This document shows positions 32,410-43,999 of a DNA stretch of 64,000 bases, one piece after another. The notes beneath the pieces were generated by a model. It was not told where the DNA came from, ran no database searches, and worked only from the letters and a program-made list of their open reading frames with translations. The translations under genes were made by a program, and so were the position numbers. Where the stretch lies: assembly GCF_002099425.1 (NCBI RefSeq), contig NW_018344125.1:6381001-6445000 (forward strand). Reading direction: 5' to 3'. Source of the DNA: Phascolarctos cinereus (taxonomy: Eukaryota > Chordata > Mammalia > Diprotodontia > Phascolarctidae). Within the stretch, counting starts at the first letter, position 1; each line of letters starts with the position of its first letter.

Positions 32410-33641
32410 TTAGGCCTGGCCAAAAATGGGACTCTCTTGTCTCTGGCCCAAATGGTCCAGTATTCTTTCTTTAAAATGTTTGAAATTCATTCATGTTTTC
32501 CTGTTGTCCACTTCATTTCAGAAGTGCTGTAAACCCAGGGTACGCCAGAGCTGATATATCTTTAAAAATGGTTTAAATTCCTAGAAGCAACTTTCATGGT
32601 TGCTCTTAAAAGCAGTGGAATTGTGTTTGGCTTAACATGCCTTTTAAATACTCTGTAACTGAAATGCTGAGTGCTTACTGCTTTGTTAAAAGGGTAACTA
32701 CCCCAAAATAACAAACAGTATAAACCTGATCCATCACAAAGATGGAATTCTTTGTGTCTCATGGGCCCTCTCATTAGCTTAGCATCACATAGGGTTGTAC
32801 AGGGTAAATAATATACAAACACTCACCTTCTTTCAGTAAATGTGAAAGTAGCCTCAACTTAGGATCCATCTAAGTCAGGACAGTTGAAACACTGTTGATT
32901 TTTACTGGCTGGGTTTTCATAACTACTCAGATGTTCTGGAAATGTATTTGTGAAGTGATATTCAGATTGTGATTTTTAATGAATTATAAAGTTAATATTA
33001 AAAACCAGTAGAACCAAACTGTTTGTGAAACTAGATATATTTGAATAAAAGAGTTTGAATGCATAAATGTCTCCATTTTGTAGTTACTACAAGTATTCAT
33101 CAACTTTGCCCTTCCTCATCACTTTTCCTTTTGCATGGTTGTCATTAATATAGACTCTTTTCTCTGGTTCTTCTGTTTTCACTTCGTACTGTTTCACAAA
33201 GGGTTTTTTCTCCACATTTCTCTATATTCTTCATGTTTGTTTATCTTAATTATTAGCTGATTTAACTGTATTGTGGTATGCTGTTATAGTCACATACCAT
33301 GATTCATCTTAAGTATTCTTCTGTGGTTGGATGTGTCACTTCCAGTTTTTTGAAATTACAAATGATGCCATTTTAAGCATTTCAGGATGTAGTGCTCTTT
33401 CTTTCCTTTTCAATGACACTCTTAGGGTCTATTTCCCAAAACTGAATTATTGAGTCAGAGGTTTTTGTAATTTCCACTGTGTACTGCCACATGGCTTTCC
33501 CAAAAGATTTGAGTACTTTGCATTTTCACTGGCCAAAAGGGAAGAGAGCAGAGTGTTTTAAAGTTGTGTCCAGCTAGGTAGGTCAAGGGGTGGGTTATAT
33601 CCAAAAATGAAAGTGCTATAAAAACAAAAGACAGCAATAAA
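32410..33641 (+). other. NXT2: NXT2 3' UTR with candidate poly-A signals
   Basis: Unique AT-rich sequence follows the stop. AATAAA at 33044-33049 (TTGAATAAAAGAG) and 33636-33641 (CAGCAATAAAACC) are candidate signals. The stretch from about 33060 looks like old antisense L1, so the first signal is the more likely end. Confidence 0.6.
33060..33540 (-). mobile_element. Old L1-like 3' fragment, antisense
   Basis: Order and wording (TTGTGGTATGCTGTTATAG, TTTGAAATTACAAATGATGC, GTCAGAGGTTTTTGTAATTT) resemble the reversed L1 C-terminal region, with strong decay. Confidence 0.4.
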
Positions 33642-33904
33642 ACCTATTTTAAAGCATGACAGTCAGTGTGTATTCAAAGAGTCAGGTCCTTTGAATGACT
33701 TCCCTCTCCTCTCCCTCTTTTCCTCCAGAATGTGACTTCCTCAAGGCTCTTTTCATATCAGCACAGGCTGACAATGTCCTAGGTGGCTCCTAAATTCGCA
33801 TAGCGATCTGCAGCAAGAGAAGTGACTTCTATGTTTTATATGGTGACATTTTGCTAACCTAACAGGTTTTTTTCCTTGAATTTTGAAGCTATTTAATTGT
33901 TTAA

Positions 33905-34020
33905 AGGAGGCAGCAAGGACTAGTGGTTAGAGCCCTGGCCAGAGAGTCAGGAAAATCTGGGTTCAATCCTGCTTTGGCTAAACACTGGCTGTGTGACCCT
34001 GGGAAAGTCATTGGCCTCTA
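33905..34020 (+). mobile_element. MIR-type SINE, sense
   Basis: GGACTAGTGGTTAGAGCCCTG, GAGTCAGGAAAATCTGGGTTC, GCTGTGTGACCCTGGG. Confidence 0.75.
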
Positions 34021-34554
34021 AGGGGCCAAGCAGCTCTCTAGGAATAGAAGTTGCAGAGAGAAGTGCCAAACTGCTTTGGTAGAGAAAGTGTCCTTACTCA
34101 GAAATACCCAACACTTAGGAAATCCCGAGTCCAGACTAAGTTGTTTAAATGTCACAAGTGATTTGCCCATTGGGGAAAAGAGTTGCTTTCATATAACAGA
34201 TGGTCTTTATTATAGAGTTAGTTATTTTCAAATTTCCCCCCCTCAGCCCTCTGTCCCACTCATTGTGAAAGCAAGAAAAAAAATTACAAATATCTATAGA
34301 CATGCAAAACAAATTAGAATTAGTTGTTTATGTAAAACAAAATGGAAAAAAGCAGGTCTTCATAAAGCCTGTAGACCTCAAAAGAGCAGATGGATTTATC
34401 GCTAAACGTTCCAATGTATGAAACCTATTTCGCTAATGTCTTTTCCAGATTTAAAAGGAAAAAAAAATTAGTCTCTAACCTGGTCTGTCTTCATTTTAAT
34501 AGTTACATGTATCAGTTTTAGGATCATAAAATCCAAAATAAATGTAGGAAGTTC

Positions 34555-34915
34555 ATTCATAGACTAGACAGAGCTGGAGAAGACTACAGGGCATCCAGTC
34601 CAATGCCTTCAATTTTAAAGATGGGGAAACCAAGGCCCAGAAAGATTAAGTGATCTTCACAAGGTCTCACAGTAACACAGCCAAGATTCAAACATGGGTT
34701 CCTCTGACCCCAGATCCAGCACTCATAAGATCAGAGATTTAGTGCTGGAAATGACTGTAGGGGTCATCTAGTCCAATCCTTCTTACAGATAAGGAAACTG
34801 AGGCCCCAAAAGTAAGAGTGACTTACCTAAGGTCACTCTGCCAGTAAGTGACAGAGTCAAAATTTGAACTCAGGTCCTCAGACTCCAAAGCCAGTGCTCC
34901 TTCCACTGTACCACT
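34555..34915 (-). mobile_element. Two MIR-type elements in a row, antisense
   Basis: Units at about 34570-34720 and 34735-34910 each have GGGAAACCAAGGCCCAG- or GGAAACTGAGGCCC-like and GATTCAAACATGGGTTCC- or TTTGAACTCAGGTCC-like blocks. Confidence 0.75.
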
Positions 34916-34919
34916 TGAA

Positions 34920-35770
34920 ATTCAATTCAACAAATGTTACATGCCTACTGTGTGCAAGCCACTAGGTACAGGAAGACAAAAAAAAAAGGAACAGTCCCTA
35001 CCCTCAGGCAGCTTGTATGCCACATGAATAGAGATAAGCAAAGGCCAGGTAATTGGGGAGGGAGAAGGTGCGGTAACATCAGGTGGCTTCTGTAACATGG
35101 GTGGCTCCATGGAGGAGGCAAAGTGAGGAGAGTATATGCTGATGATGGGGGTGGGGGGGGTGTCGGGTGAGAGCCTCTGTGAAGGTGTGGAGACAGAGGT
35201 GGAATGCTGGCTTTGGGAGAGAGTTAGTAAACAACTTTGTCTGGGACACAAAGTACATGAAAAGGAATAATAAGAAACAAGTGTGGAAAGAGAGGGGGAG
35301 CCAGACCTTGAAGGGCTTTAAATGCCTGGCCGAAGAGCCTATAATTTAATCTAGATTCAATAGGCAAAAACCTGGAGGTTTGGAAGCAGAAGGATGACAT
35401 GGCTAGGTCTGGACCTTTGGAAGAGGATCTTTGCAGACTGCAGAGGGGAGAGACAAGAGGCAGGGAGACCGAGGTAGCTGAAATAGTCCAGGAGAGAGGG
35501 ATTTGGCCCTGTGTGTTGGAGACAAGGGCAACACTCAGGTTGAATGTTCTTGTATTCCTTAGAGAACAGCAGATAAGTCCATTTTTCCACTCTTCAGGAA
35601 ATACTGAGTGAGTTGTTGATGTGCATGGGAAGAGAAGGGTATGGGGAGAGCTGAAGTTCCGAAAGGAGGCCTCCTGGGGAGCTGACCTTGGCCACAAAGG
35701 CAGACACACCGGATTCTGTTCAGGCTGTGTTGCTGGTTTGGGTTGGCTTTTAAGCAGCCACAAGAAAAGG
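34920..35770 (-). mobile_element. L2-type LINE 3' part, antisense
   Basis: Reversed 3' end TTCAACAAATGTTACATGCC and CTACTGTGTGCAAGCC at the left. The minus frame has LFGQAFKALQGLAPPLFPHL near 35280. It is more diverged than the copies at 9.6 or 22.3 kb. Confidence 0.65.
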
Positions 35771-35779
35771 TGGCCAAGG

Positions 35780-36165
35780 TAAGGCTAGCCTAGCCCTACC
35801 CTTTCCTGGTGGGGGCAACTGCACGTGACTGCCAATGACTGAAATGAAATGTTGCACCATTTCTGAATTACTATAGGTCTTTCAGATATAGCCGTGCTGA
35901 TGTGCTTCATTTCAAGGTCTGCTAGAAAAAACAGCCTGAGCTTCCCTCATTAAGAAGCCACTTGGTGACTGTTATTTCTTTTTTAAAAAATATGTTGACA
36001 GCTTTTGTTTTAATATGCCCTTCATTTCCAAATCTGGCCCTCCCCTCTCTGGTCCTCAGAGAGCTATCCCTTGTAACAAAGCGGAAAAAAGAAAGGTAAA
36101 GGGATAAAAAGCATTTCAGCAAAGCAGAGTCTGACAGTATATGCAATGTTCCACACTCTTAGTCC
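35780..36165. other. No recognised feature
   Basis: Unique-looking sequence without coding frames or repeats I can name. Confidence 0.5.
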
Positions 36166-36169
36166 TTCT

Positions 36170-36560
36170 TTATGTCTGCAAAGAAAGGAGGGAGGTGAAA
36201 ACATTCATTGCTCATCCCACTTCCAAAGACTTCACTTCTCTTCCTTGGCCCCCTACGATACCTGCTCCCTGCTCTCATCTTAGCAGAGGACTTTGCTTCC
36301 TACTTTCCTGAGAACATGGAGGCTATTTGTTGTGACCTCCCTCTTCTCCCCAATTCACACCTCGAACTCCCCAACATCATTCCCATGCTATCCCCCTTCA
36401 CTCTGTCCTCCTCCGTGCTAAGGCCAACCCCTCCATCTGTGCCCCGATCCGCTCCCCTCCCCCCTTCTCCAAGAGCTGGTCCTTTGGATCATCCATCCCC
36501 TCTCCTTTTCCAGGCTTCAATCTCTGCTTTCCCACTGGCTCCTTCTCTACTACCTACAAC
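36170..36560 (+). mobile_element. Possible L2-like coding fragment, sense
   Basis: The open frame 36208-36615 starts LPKTSLLFLGPLRYLLP and has EDFASYFPENMEAI, reminiscent of the segment between endonuclease and RT in L2-clade LINEs. Pyrimidine-rich; weak. Confidence 0.35.
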
Positions 36561-36566
36561 ATGCCC

Positions 36567-36810
36567 AGATCAGAGGATCAATCAATCAATTAATCAATCA
36601 ATCAATATTTATTAAGCACCTACTATCTATTTAAAGTTGGAAGAGACCTTAAGGGCTATTGAGTCCACTCCCCTCATCTTACAGATGAGGAAACTGAGGC
36701 CAGCAGAGGTGAAATGACTTGCCCAGAGTCACACAACTAGTATCTGAGGCAGGATTCAAACCCAACACTTTTTGACTTGAAGTCCCGCGCTCTATTCCCT
36801 GCACCATGTA
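36567..36810 (-). mobile_element. L2 3' tail followed by MIR-type element, antisense
   Basis: ATCAATCAATCAATTAATCA and TATTTATTAAGCACCTACTA mark a reversed L2 end (to about 36635). From 36637 a reversed MIR follows (GAGGAAACTGAGGCCAGCAG, TTGCCCAGAGTCACACAACT). Confidence 0.8.
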
Positions 36811-36834
36811 GACTCAACCTGAAAAGCTGTCACT

Positions 36835-37250
36835 TGACCCTACCATTTCCTTGAGTGATGGAAATCTCCTCGGAGTCATCTAGTCCAGCCCGTCCACCAT
36901 GAAAGGAATCACCATCATACTATATAATAAGTGACCATCCAGTCTCTGCTTAAGGGCCTCCAAGGTGGGGGAACCCACCTCCTCTCTCAAGGTAGCCCCA
37001 TCCACTTTGGGACGGCTGGAATTGGGAGGAAGTTCTTCCTGACATCAAGCTGAAATGTGTTCCTTTGCACCTTCCCCCCATTGCTCCTGGTTTAATCCCC
37101 TGGGCCCAAACAGAGCAAGGCTAATCTCTCTTCCACAAGGCAGTTAGTTGGAGACAGCTACTCTATTCCTCCCCACCCTCTGAGTTTTTTTTTCTCCAAG
37201 TTAAATATGCCCAGTTCCTTCAACTGATTCTCATGTAATGTGGATTCACC
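36835..37250 (-). mobile_element. CR1/L3-type LINE 3' part, antisense
   Basis: AGTCATCTAGTCCAGCCC, GGAGGAAGTTCTTCCTGACA and GTTCCTTCAACTGATTCTCA follow the reversed order of the CR1 3' region. Confidence 0.75.
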
Positions 37251-37257
37251 ATCATGA

Positions 37258-37525
37258 CTGAGGCAGTAGGTGGCACTGCAGTGGAAATAGCATCGAACCT
37301 GGAGTCAGGAAGACCTGGGTTCAAATTCAGCCTCTGACACTTACCAGCTGTGCGGCCTTGGGTAAGTCACTTAACCTGTTCGCCTCAATTTCCTTATGTG
37401 TAAATTGGGAATAATAGTAGCACCTACCTCCCAGGGTTGCTGTGATGATCAAATGAGATATTTGTAAAAGCATTTAGCATAGTACCTGACATAGTAAGTA
37501 CTTAATAAATGCTTATTCCCTTCCG
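37258..37525 (+). mobile_element. CORE-SINE (MIR-like), near complete
   Basis: TGGAGTCAGGAAGACCTGGG, GCGGCCTTGGGTAAGTCACT, CTACCTCCCAGGGTTGCTGT and the 3' end TAAGTACTTAATAAATGC. Confidence 0.85.
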
Positions 37526-37559
37526 TTATTCCCCTACCCTTCTGGAATTTGCAGCCTTA

Positions 37560-37665
37560 CAGATTTGCCTGGGGCACTGAGAAGTTAAGTGACTTGCCCA
37601 AAGTGACACAATCCGTCAAAGGTGGGACTGGAACTCCAGGCTTTCTGACTGAACTTCTGAATTCT
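37560..37665 (-). mobile_element. MIR-type fragment, antisense
   Basis: GAAGTTAAGTGACTTGCCCA and ATCCGTCAAAGGTGGGACTG. Confidence 0.55.
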
Positions 37666-37822
37666 CTATACAAGGCTTTGAACTTGGACTTTGTGGGATT
37701 ATGCTATATATGAACTGAGCTAAACTGTGAACCTGATTCTCTTCTTCTCCCCAGAGACTGAGGTAGTACAGGGAAGGATTATGCACTTAAGTGTGTGTGG
37801 GTAGAATGTCTGTATATTTGTT

Positions 37823-37974
37823 ATTTTTTTTTTTAAAAAGCAATTGGGGTTAAGTGACTTGCCCAGGGTCACACAGCTAGTAAGTGTCAAGTGTTTGGTA
37901 TGAGGCCAGATTTGAACTCAGGTCCTCCTGACTCCAGGGCCAGTGCTCTATCAAATGTGCCACCTAGATGCCCC
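37823..37974 (-). mobile_element. WSINE1-like SINE, antisense
   Basis: Poly-T start, reversed body and reversed head ending TAGATGCCCC. Perfect 13-bp target duplication CTGTATATTTGTT at 37810-37822 and 37975-37987. Confidence 0.93.
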
Positions 37975-38847
37975 CTGTATATTTGTTCTTACAGCTTTGA
38001 AGTAAACATTCCTTCATAAAAAGCTGATCTGATTGTTAAGTAGTTAAATAGAACTAAGGTGCAGGGACCCCCAAAGTTGAGGGAATACTACCAGTGGGGG
38101 CTGGAGCCAATTTAAGAGAGACAGCATTTCCAAGCCTCCTTAATGTTATCAGAGAACCCTGAGGGAGGGGTGAAACAAAACACGTCTAGCCTTCAGGCAG
38201 AGGAGGCAAGGGTAGAAATTCTTATACTAGCTTTCCAGAAGACAATGGGGAAAATCCTAATTAAAAAGAAACAATATTAGAGACAAAGGATGAAATAATA
38301 CAATACGATGAAAAAGTGACAGACTGGATAAGAAAAAAAAAGATCTGCACAATTTGATGCTTACAAGAAACATACCTAAGAAAGCATAGACATACACAGA
38401 ACAAAAATGTAGGCTGGAACAAAATTTACTATTCATCTGGTGACTCCAAAAAAAGCAGGAATTGCAATCATGCTATCAATACAAACAAAAATAAAAATTC
38501 AAAATAGAGAGAAACAAGGAAATTACATTGTGATGAAAGGAACCATAGACAATAAACCAATGTCAATATTAAACTTATGTGTTCTTAACGTCTTAGTGTC
38601 TAATTTATAAAAGAAATACTAACTGAACTACAAGAAGACACAGTAATACAATTATGACAAGACACTTCAATGTCTCAGCTTTTAAAAAAATCTAACAGAA
38701 ACCTAAAGAAAAGGGAAAATATAGAATCGAACAAATTGCTGGAGAAACTGCAGCTAAAAGACTTAAGGCCTCTCCAAAATGAGACTACTAAAGAATATAT
38801 ATATATATTTTTCTCAGCATCAGATAGAATTTTTACAAAAAATAATA

Positions 38848-39105
38848 ATGTATTAGGGCAACTAGGTGGCACTGTAGTGCACAGTGTTGGGCCTGGAGTC
38901 AGGAAGACCTGAGTTCAAATCTGCCTCAGACACTTACTAGCTGTGTGACCCTGGACAAATCCTTCATCTTATTCGCCTCAGTTTCCTCATCAATTAAATG
39001 AGCTAGAAAAGGAAATGGCAAACTACTTCAGCATCTCTGCCAAGAGAACCCCAAAAGGAGTCACAGAGTCAGACATGACTAAAACGACGAACAACAACAA
39101 ATTAG
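38848..39105 (+). mobile_element. CORE-type SINE with RTE-like tail
   Basis: GGGCAACTAGGTGGCACTGT head, AAAGGAAATGGCAAACTACT and GTCAGACATGACTAAAACGA tail, ending CAACAACAA. Inserted in the L1. Confidence 0.88.
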
Positions 39106-40032
39106 GGCAATAATATTAAACAAATCCTTACAGATCATAATGCAATAAAAATAGTAATCTGTTCAGAGATCACAAACAAGAAATATACACTCAAATGGAG
39201 ATAACAACGAAATCTTAAATAATGAGTAGATCAAAGAACAAATCATAGAAGCAACTAATTGTTATGTAAAAGAAAATGATAATGAAGAAACAACATTTCT
39301 GGGATGCGAAATTTCTAAGATGCAGCCAAAGCAGTCCTCAGGGGAAAAATTATATCCCTATAAGTATGCATAAACAAAATAGAAAAGGAGAGGATTAATA
39401 AACTAAATATATATTATTAAAAATTAAAAATCCAACAAATAAACCTAAAATAAGTACAAATATTAAAAATTCTTGGAGAAATCGATCAACTGGAAACCAA
39501 AAACCCATAGAAATAATAAACAAAACCTTTCCTTGAAAGGACTCATAAAATTAATAAACCTTTAGCCAATCTGATTACAACGAAGAAGTCAGAAAATCAA
39601 ATAAACAAAATAGCAAACAAGGTAGAATCACAACAGAATTAAAAAGAAGAAATTAAAAAAATTATCAAAACCTACTATGCATAATTATATGCTGCCAAAA
39701 CTAAGAACACATGCAAAAATAGAGGAATAACTTAAAAAATATAAAATTCTCAAACTAACAAAAGACCAAATAGTGTTCTGGAGTAATCAAATCTCAGAAA
39801 AAGCGATAGAACTAGTGGCAAAAGAAATACCAAAGAAAAAACCCTTAGCTCTGATGGATTCACAGGAGAATTCTATCAAGCTTTTAAAGAACAGTTAGTA
39901 CCTATGCAACACAAATTATTCTCAAAAATTCAGAAAGAAAGCATACTGCTAAATTTCTTTTATAGGACAAATACAATCTTAATACTTAAACCAGGGAAAG
40001 ATGAAACACAGAAGAATATGTATCATTATTAC

Positions 40033-40305
40033 TGTAGTTGTTGTTCAATCATTTTAATTGTGTCTGACTCCTCGGGACCCTATTTGGGTTTGTTTGATTT
40101 TTCTTGGCAAAGATACCGGACTGCTTTGCAATTTCCTTCTCCAGCTCATTTTACAGATGAAGAAACTGAGGCAAACAGGGTTTAGCAACTTGCACAGGAT
40201 CACACAGCTAGTAAGTGTCTGAGGTTTGATTTGAACTTCATTGAGTCTTCCTGACTTTAGGCCTGGCACTCTACTGCAGTGCCACCTAGCTGCCTCCAAT
40301 ATTAT
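40033..40305 (-). mobile_element. CORE-type SINE with RTE-like tail, antisense
   Basis: Reversed tail TTGTTGTTCAATCATTTTAA, body GATGAAGAAACTGAGGCAAA, reversed head GTGCCACCTAGCTGCC. Inserted in the L1. Confidence 0.88.
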
Positions 40306-41099
40306 TAATATCAATAAATTTTTTTAAAAAAATCCTATCAAATAGACTATTGTGATTTATCAAAGAAATCATTCATTACTTTACAGATGCTTTACAGAAC
40401 TTGATAAAATAATATCAACATTTAGAACAATAAAAGATCTCCAATACCAAGAGAAACAATGAAAAAAAAGTAGAGATGAAGGGGAAATAGCACTTCCAGA
40501 CCTCAAACTATATTATAAAGCACAAGCCATCAAAGCCATCTGTTATTCGTTTGAAAAAACCCAGAGAGTTAGATCAGTGGAACTGACTAGAAAAAGGAGA
40601 ATCAGAAACACTGGTACTCAATAACTCAATGTTCAGTAAACTGAGGAATATAAATTACCTAAGAAAGAACTTATTTGATAAAAACTGCTGAGAAAACTGG
40701 GAATCAGTCTAGCAGAAATCAGGTTTAGAGTAACACCTTATACCATATTCCACAATCCAATTGAAATGAATACGTGACCTTAATAATTATATTTGTCATT
40801 TCTTACGGTACAGAACTATTCCACTACATAAAGATCATGCCAGAAGCAGATCATATTCTATTCACAGGAAATATATTATTCGTAACCTACCAAGGGATAG
40901 AAGTAAATATAGAAGATAAAACAGATAAATTTGGTTATATGAAACTGAAAAGCTTCTGCACAAACAAAACTAAGGATAAGAAGAATGTCCTTAGAATATC
41001 CCTACCTAGGATAAAGAACGGCAATGGTTTCAAGGGAAAACAACAACAACAAAAAACCCTTTGTATCAAATTTCTCTGATAAGGGTTTAGTATTCAAGA

Positions 41100-41235
41100 T
41101 ATATAAACTTTCTCTTTCTTTCTCTCTCTGTATTCTCCCTTTATCCCTTCCTCCTTCCCTATATATAGATATATGTATATCTATATATCATATATAGATA
41201 TATAAATATATAAACATAAATATATAGTGTTCATT
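41100..41235. repeat. TCTTT/TATA simple-sequence stretch
   Basis: CTTTCTCTTTCTTTCTCTC is followed by a long TATATAGATATATG-type run. Confidence 0.8.
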
Positions 41236-41264
41236 GCACTCGTGTTTACTGAAAAGGTGAATCA

Positions 41265-41418
41265 GGGGCAGCTAGGTGGCACAGTGAATAGAGCTCTTGC
41301 CTTGGAGTCAGGAGGACCTGAGTTCAAATCCAGCCTCAAACACTTAACACTTACTAGCTGTGTGACCCTGGGCAAGTCACTTAACCCCAACTGCCTAAGC
41401 AAAAAAAAAAAAAAAAAA
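41265..41418 (+). mobile_element. WSINE1-like SINE
   Basis: Complete, with an 18-A tail. Flanks AAGGTGAATCA and AAGGGGAATCA form a one-mismatch target duplication. Confidence 0.92.
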
Positions 41419-41419
41419 G

Positions 41420-41739
41420 GAAAGGGGAATCATATGATCAGAACAGTGGTTGCATAGTATGAGGCTTTTGCCTAAGTATTCACATTTTCCAGGAGCTGTG
41501 GCAGTTCCCTGAAGTTTCAGTCCTTTTAGATGCACGTGAGCTCCCCTCCTTCTCCTTCTTCCTTTTCCTCCTCCCTCTCAGCTAAAAGCTCCATCAGTAG
41601 CAACCCCAACAAGCAGCCAGCTGCCATCCTTTACTGGAAGAACTCCACCTCTGCCTGTCCCCCACCACGTGTATCCCATTCCAGGTTTTTAAAATTCCAA
41701 CTATGTTCCTTCTTGCATGGAGCTGTAACTTGACTGTAC
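41420..41739. other. No recognised feature
   Basis: Pyrimidine-rich unique sequence; the open frame 41530-41733 has no recognisable domain. Confidence 0.45.
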
Positions 41740-42109
41740 AGCTTCTACCCATTTTCCTTATTCTGCCCACTGGCGCTCAGCCAAAGTCCAATACCTCTTC
41801 CCTATGACTGCCAGCATGTTCCTCCAAGTCTTCTCTTCTCTAGGCTCCGTGTCCCTAATCCCTTCAGTCATCCCTTGTACAGCCCAGTCTTCAGCTCCCT
41901 TCCCATCTTGGTCACCTTCCTCTGGGAAGCTCTGGTTGGAGGGCAGAGCCATGAGCTCCAAAATCTCCATCTAAGATTGGACAGTCTGCTCCTCCTTGCC
42001 ACCAGCTGCTCTACTTTGGGATGTCTTCAGACCTCTCCATCGTGCCCTCAGGGGAGTCATTTCTCCTTCTCCACCCCCTCCCCTTCAGCTTTCTTGTGTG
42101 TTTTGTCTT

Positions 42110-42242
42110 CTCCCATTAGATTGTGAGCTCCTTGAAGGTAGGGGCTGTCTTTCTTTTTATTTGTATTTCTACCCTCAGTGCTTAGCACAGTGCCTGGCCC
42201 CTAGTAGGTGCTTAATAAATGTTTACTGATTGGCTTGCCAAT
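42110..42242 (+). mobile_element. L2 3' end, sense, inserted in CR1
   Basis: GATTGTGAGCTCCTTGAAGG, GTGCTTAGCACAGTGCCTGG, TAGGTGCTTAATAAATGTTT. Confidence 0.85.
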
Positions 42243-42504
42243 GTCCTTTCTAATATGTGTCTCCCCAAATCAGATAAAATGTTCCAGGTATGATCTGAGC
42301 AGGACAGCATGGGGGTGGGGGGAGATTATCACCTCCCATGGTCTCCATACTCTTAATACAGGCCAAGTCCTTCTACATGAGCTTTTGGGGTTACTAGGAG
42401 ACCTGGTCAATTCCCTGTTTTCCCCACACTCAAAGCTGCCTCTACTTGTGCTGATTTCTTGAACCCAAATGTAGGACTTCATATTTATATCTATTAAATT
42501 TCCT

Positions 42505-42602
42505 CTCCTTTGCCTTTCTTTGCATCCCCAGGGCTGACCACCTTCCCTGGCAAGCCAGCAAGGGCTTAATAAATGCCTGTTGATTGACTGATTGATTGTT
42601 CA
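42505..42602 (+). mobile_element. L2 3' end, sense, second insertion
   Basis: TTGCCTTTCTTTGCATCCCC, then a shortened 3' end and TGTTGATTGACTGATTGATTG. Confidence 0.75.
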
Positions 42603-42917
42603 TTTCCTCTCAGCCCCCTGAGGCCTTTCAGATCCTGACTGTCATCCAGCAGTCCCCCTCAGCTTTGTGGCACCTGCAAATGGGGAAAGTGGACCAACTC
42701 TAGGGGTAGCACAGTTAATCCTTGGAGGAGCTTGGAGGAGCAGCCCAGATTCCAGAGGGATCTAACAGAGCTGACATCGAGCCAGGAATGACTCCGTGTC
42801 CAGTCATTCGGCCAGTTCCCAATCCACCCAAGGGTGCCTTCACCTTGCCCCTATGGCCCCATCTCAGATCCAAGGACACCATGAGGGACTTTGGCAAGGC
42901 TTTGCAAACATTCCTGA

Positions 42918-43155
42918 TAATGACAGCTAGTGTTTATGCAGTGCTTGAAGGCATGCAAAGCACTTTGCATGGAGTATCTAGTGTGAGCCTTGAAACAACC
43001 CTGGGAGGGAGGTGCTGCTGTTATGCCCATTTCACAAAGGAGCCAATGGAAATGGGCTCTAGGACTTGCCCAGGGTCACACAACTAGTAAGCATGTGAGG
43101 TAGGATTTGGACTCAGGTCTTCTTGAGTCCAGGTCCCAAGCTCTGCTCACTTTGC
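42918..43155 (-). mobile_element. CORE-SINE, antisense, inserted in CR1
   Basis: TAATGACAGCTAGTGTTTAT, AAGCACTTTGCATGGAGTAT, CTTGCCCAGGGTCACACAAC. Confidence 0.75.
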
Positions 43156-43524
43156 AGTCTGACTACTGGTGTAATCACGATGAAGCCATGCCGACCCTTG
43201 GTGATCCCTGCTTCCTTTCTCTGTGTTCCCAGACCATCCCTTTAAAATTTGGGTTAGCAAGGAGTTACCTGTGCATGTAGCCACACCAGGCTCTTGAGGC
43301 AGGCCCCCCAGCCCTCTCCTTCCCTGCCCTGTTCTTCCTCATGGGAATGGTTTGTTTGGGTCTGCAGAATTTCAGTCTTGAGGGCTTCCTAACTCTCCTG
43401 GGCTGACTTCCCCTGCAGAACTGTAGATCTTTGGGAAATGAGGACCAGCAGCAAGGGCTCCTCTCAGATGTGAATCCAGAACAGCTCACGGGTAAATCCA
43501 GAATGGTACCCACAGTCCAGAGCA

Positions 43525-43990
43525 CAGAGCAGGAGTCAGAGGGCCTGGGTTCAAGGCCCAGCCCTGCTGCCCCAGAGGGGAAACTTTAGGTGACTCACGG
43601 GATACTCATGTCTTCTTCATTTCTATAACGCACTGGGACAACAGGACATAACCTGCCGGCTTCAGTAGGCTTGCTGTAGATTATGTGATTGCACAGAGGC
43701 TCAGGGAGCTAGCTGGCACAGGGGCTAGAGAAGCTAGCTGGCACAGGGGCTAGAACCCTGGACTCGTTGTTACCAGGAGGACACGAGTTTGGATCTTGCC
43801 AATACTCTTACTCTCCATGTGATCTGGGGCAAGCCATTTACCAGTTCTCAGCATCTATTTGCTTATCTGTCAAATGGGCTAATAACAGCACCTACCTCTC
43901 AAAGTCTTGGTAAGGATTAAGAGAGCTAATAGAGTTAAAGCAGTCTGCAAACCTTCAAGGGCCTCACAACTGTTCGCTCTCATTACACAA
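43525..43990 (+). mobile_element. MIR-type elements, sense, with a 25-bp tandem duplication
   Basis: A short MIR head at 43525-43620 (GAGTCAGAGGGCCTGGGTTC) and a fuller MIR at about 43735-43990. The unit AGCTAGCTGGCACAGGGGCTA is tandemly repeated with period 25 at 43707 and 43732. Confidence 0.65.
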
Positions 43991-43999
43991 AAGCACAAT

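Larger units (their letters stand above)
38220..41100 (+). mobile_element. L1 LINE, ORF2 region with internal deletion
   Basis: Parallel to the L1 at 6440 in order: GGAATTGCAATCATGCTATC near 38456, AAATTTCTAAGATGCAGCCA near 39310, TCTGATGGATTCACAGGAGA near 39850, then a jump near 40400 that drops the central RT region, and GGTTATATGAAACTGAAAAG near 40932. Broken in all frames. Confidence 0.85.
41740..43560 (-). mobile_element. CR1/L3-type LINE, long antisense copy, interrupted
   Basis: Blocks follow the reversed CR1 order: TCTTCTCTTCTCTAGGCTC (41830), AATGTCCTTTCTAATATGTG (42240), TTCCAGGTATGATCTGAGCA (42283), AATGTAGGACTTCATATTTA (42469), CAGCTTTGTGGCACCTGCAA (42660), GACACCATGAGGGACTTTGG (42876) and GATGAAGCCATGCCGACCCT (43180). 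Two L2 3' ends and one antisense CORE-SINE are inserted. Confidence 0.75.

Noticed and set aside
35224-35763. 179-residue minus-strand frame
   Set aside because: Contains FKALQGLAP and lies next to a reversed L2 3' end; treated as L2-type LINE.
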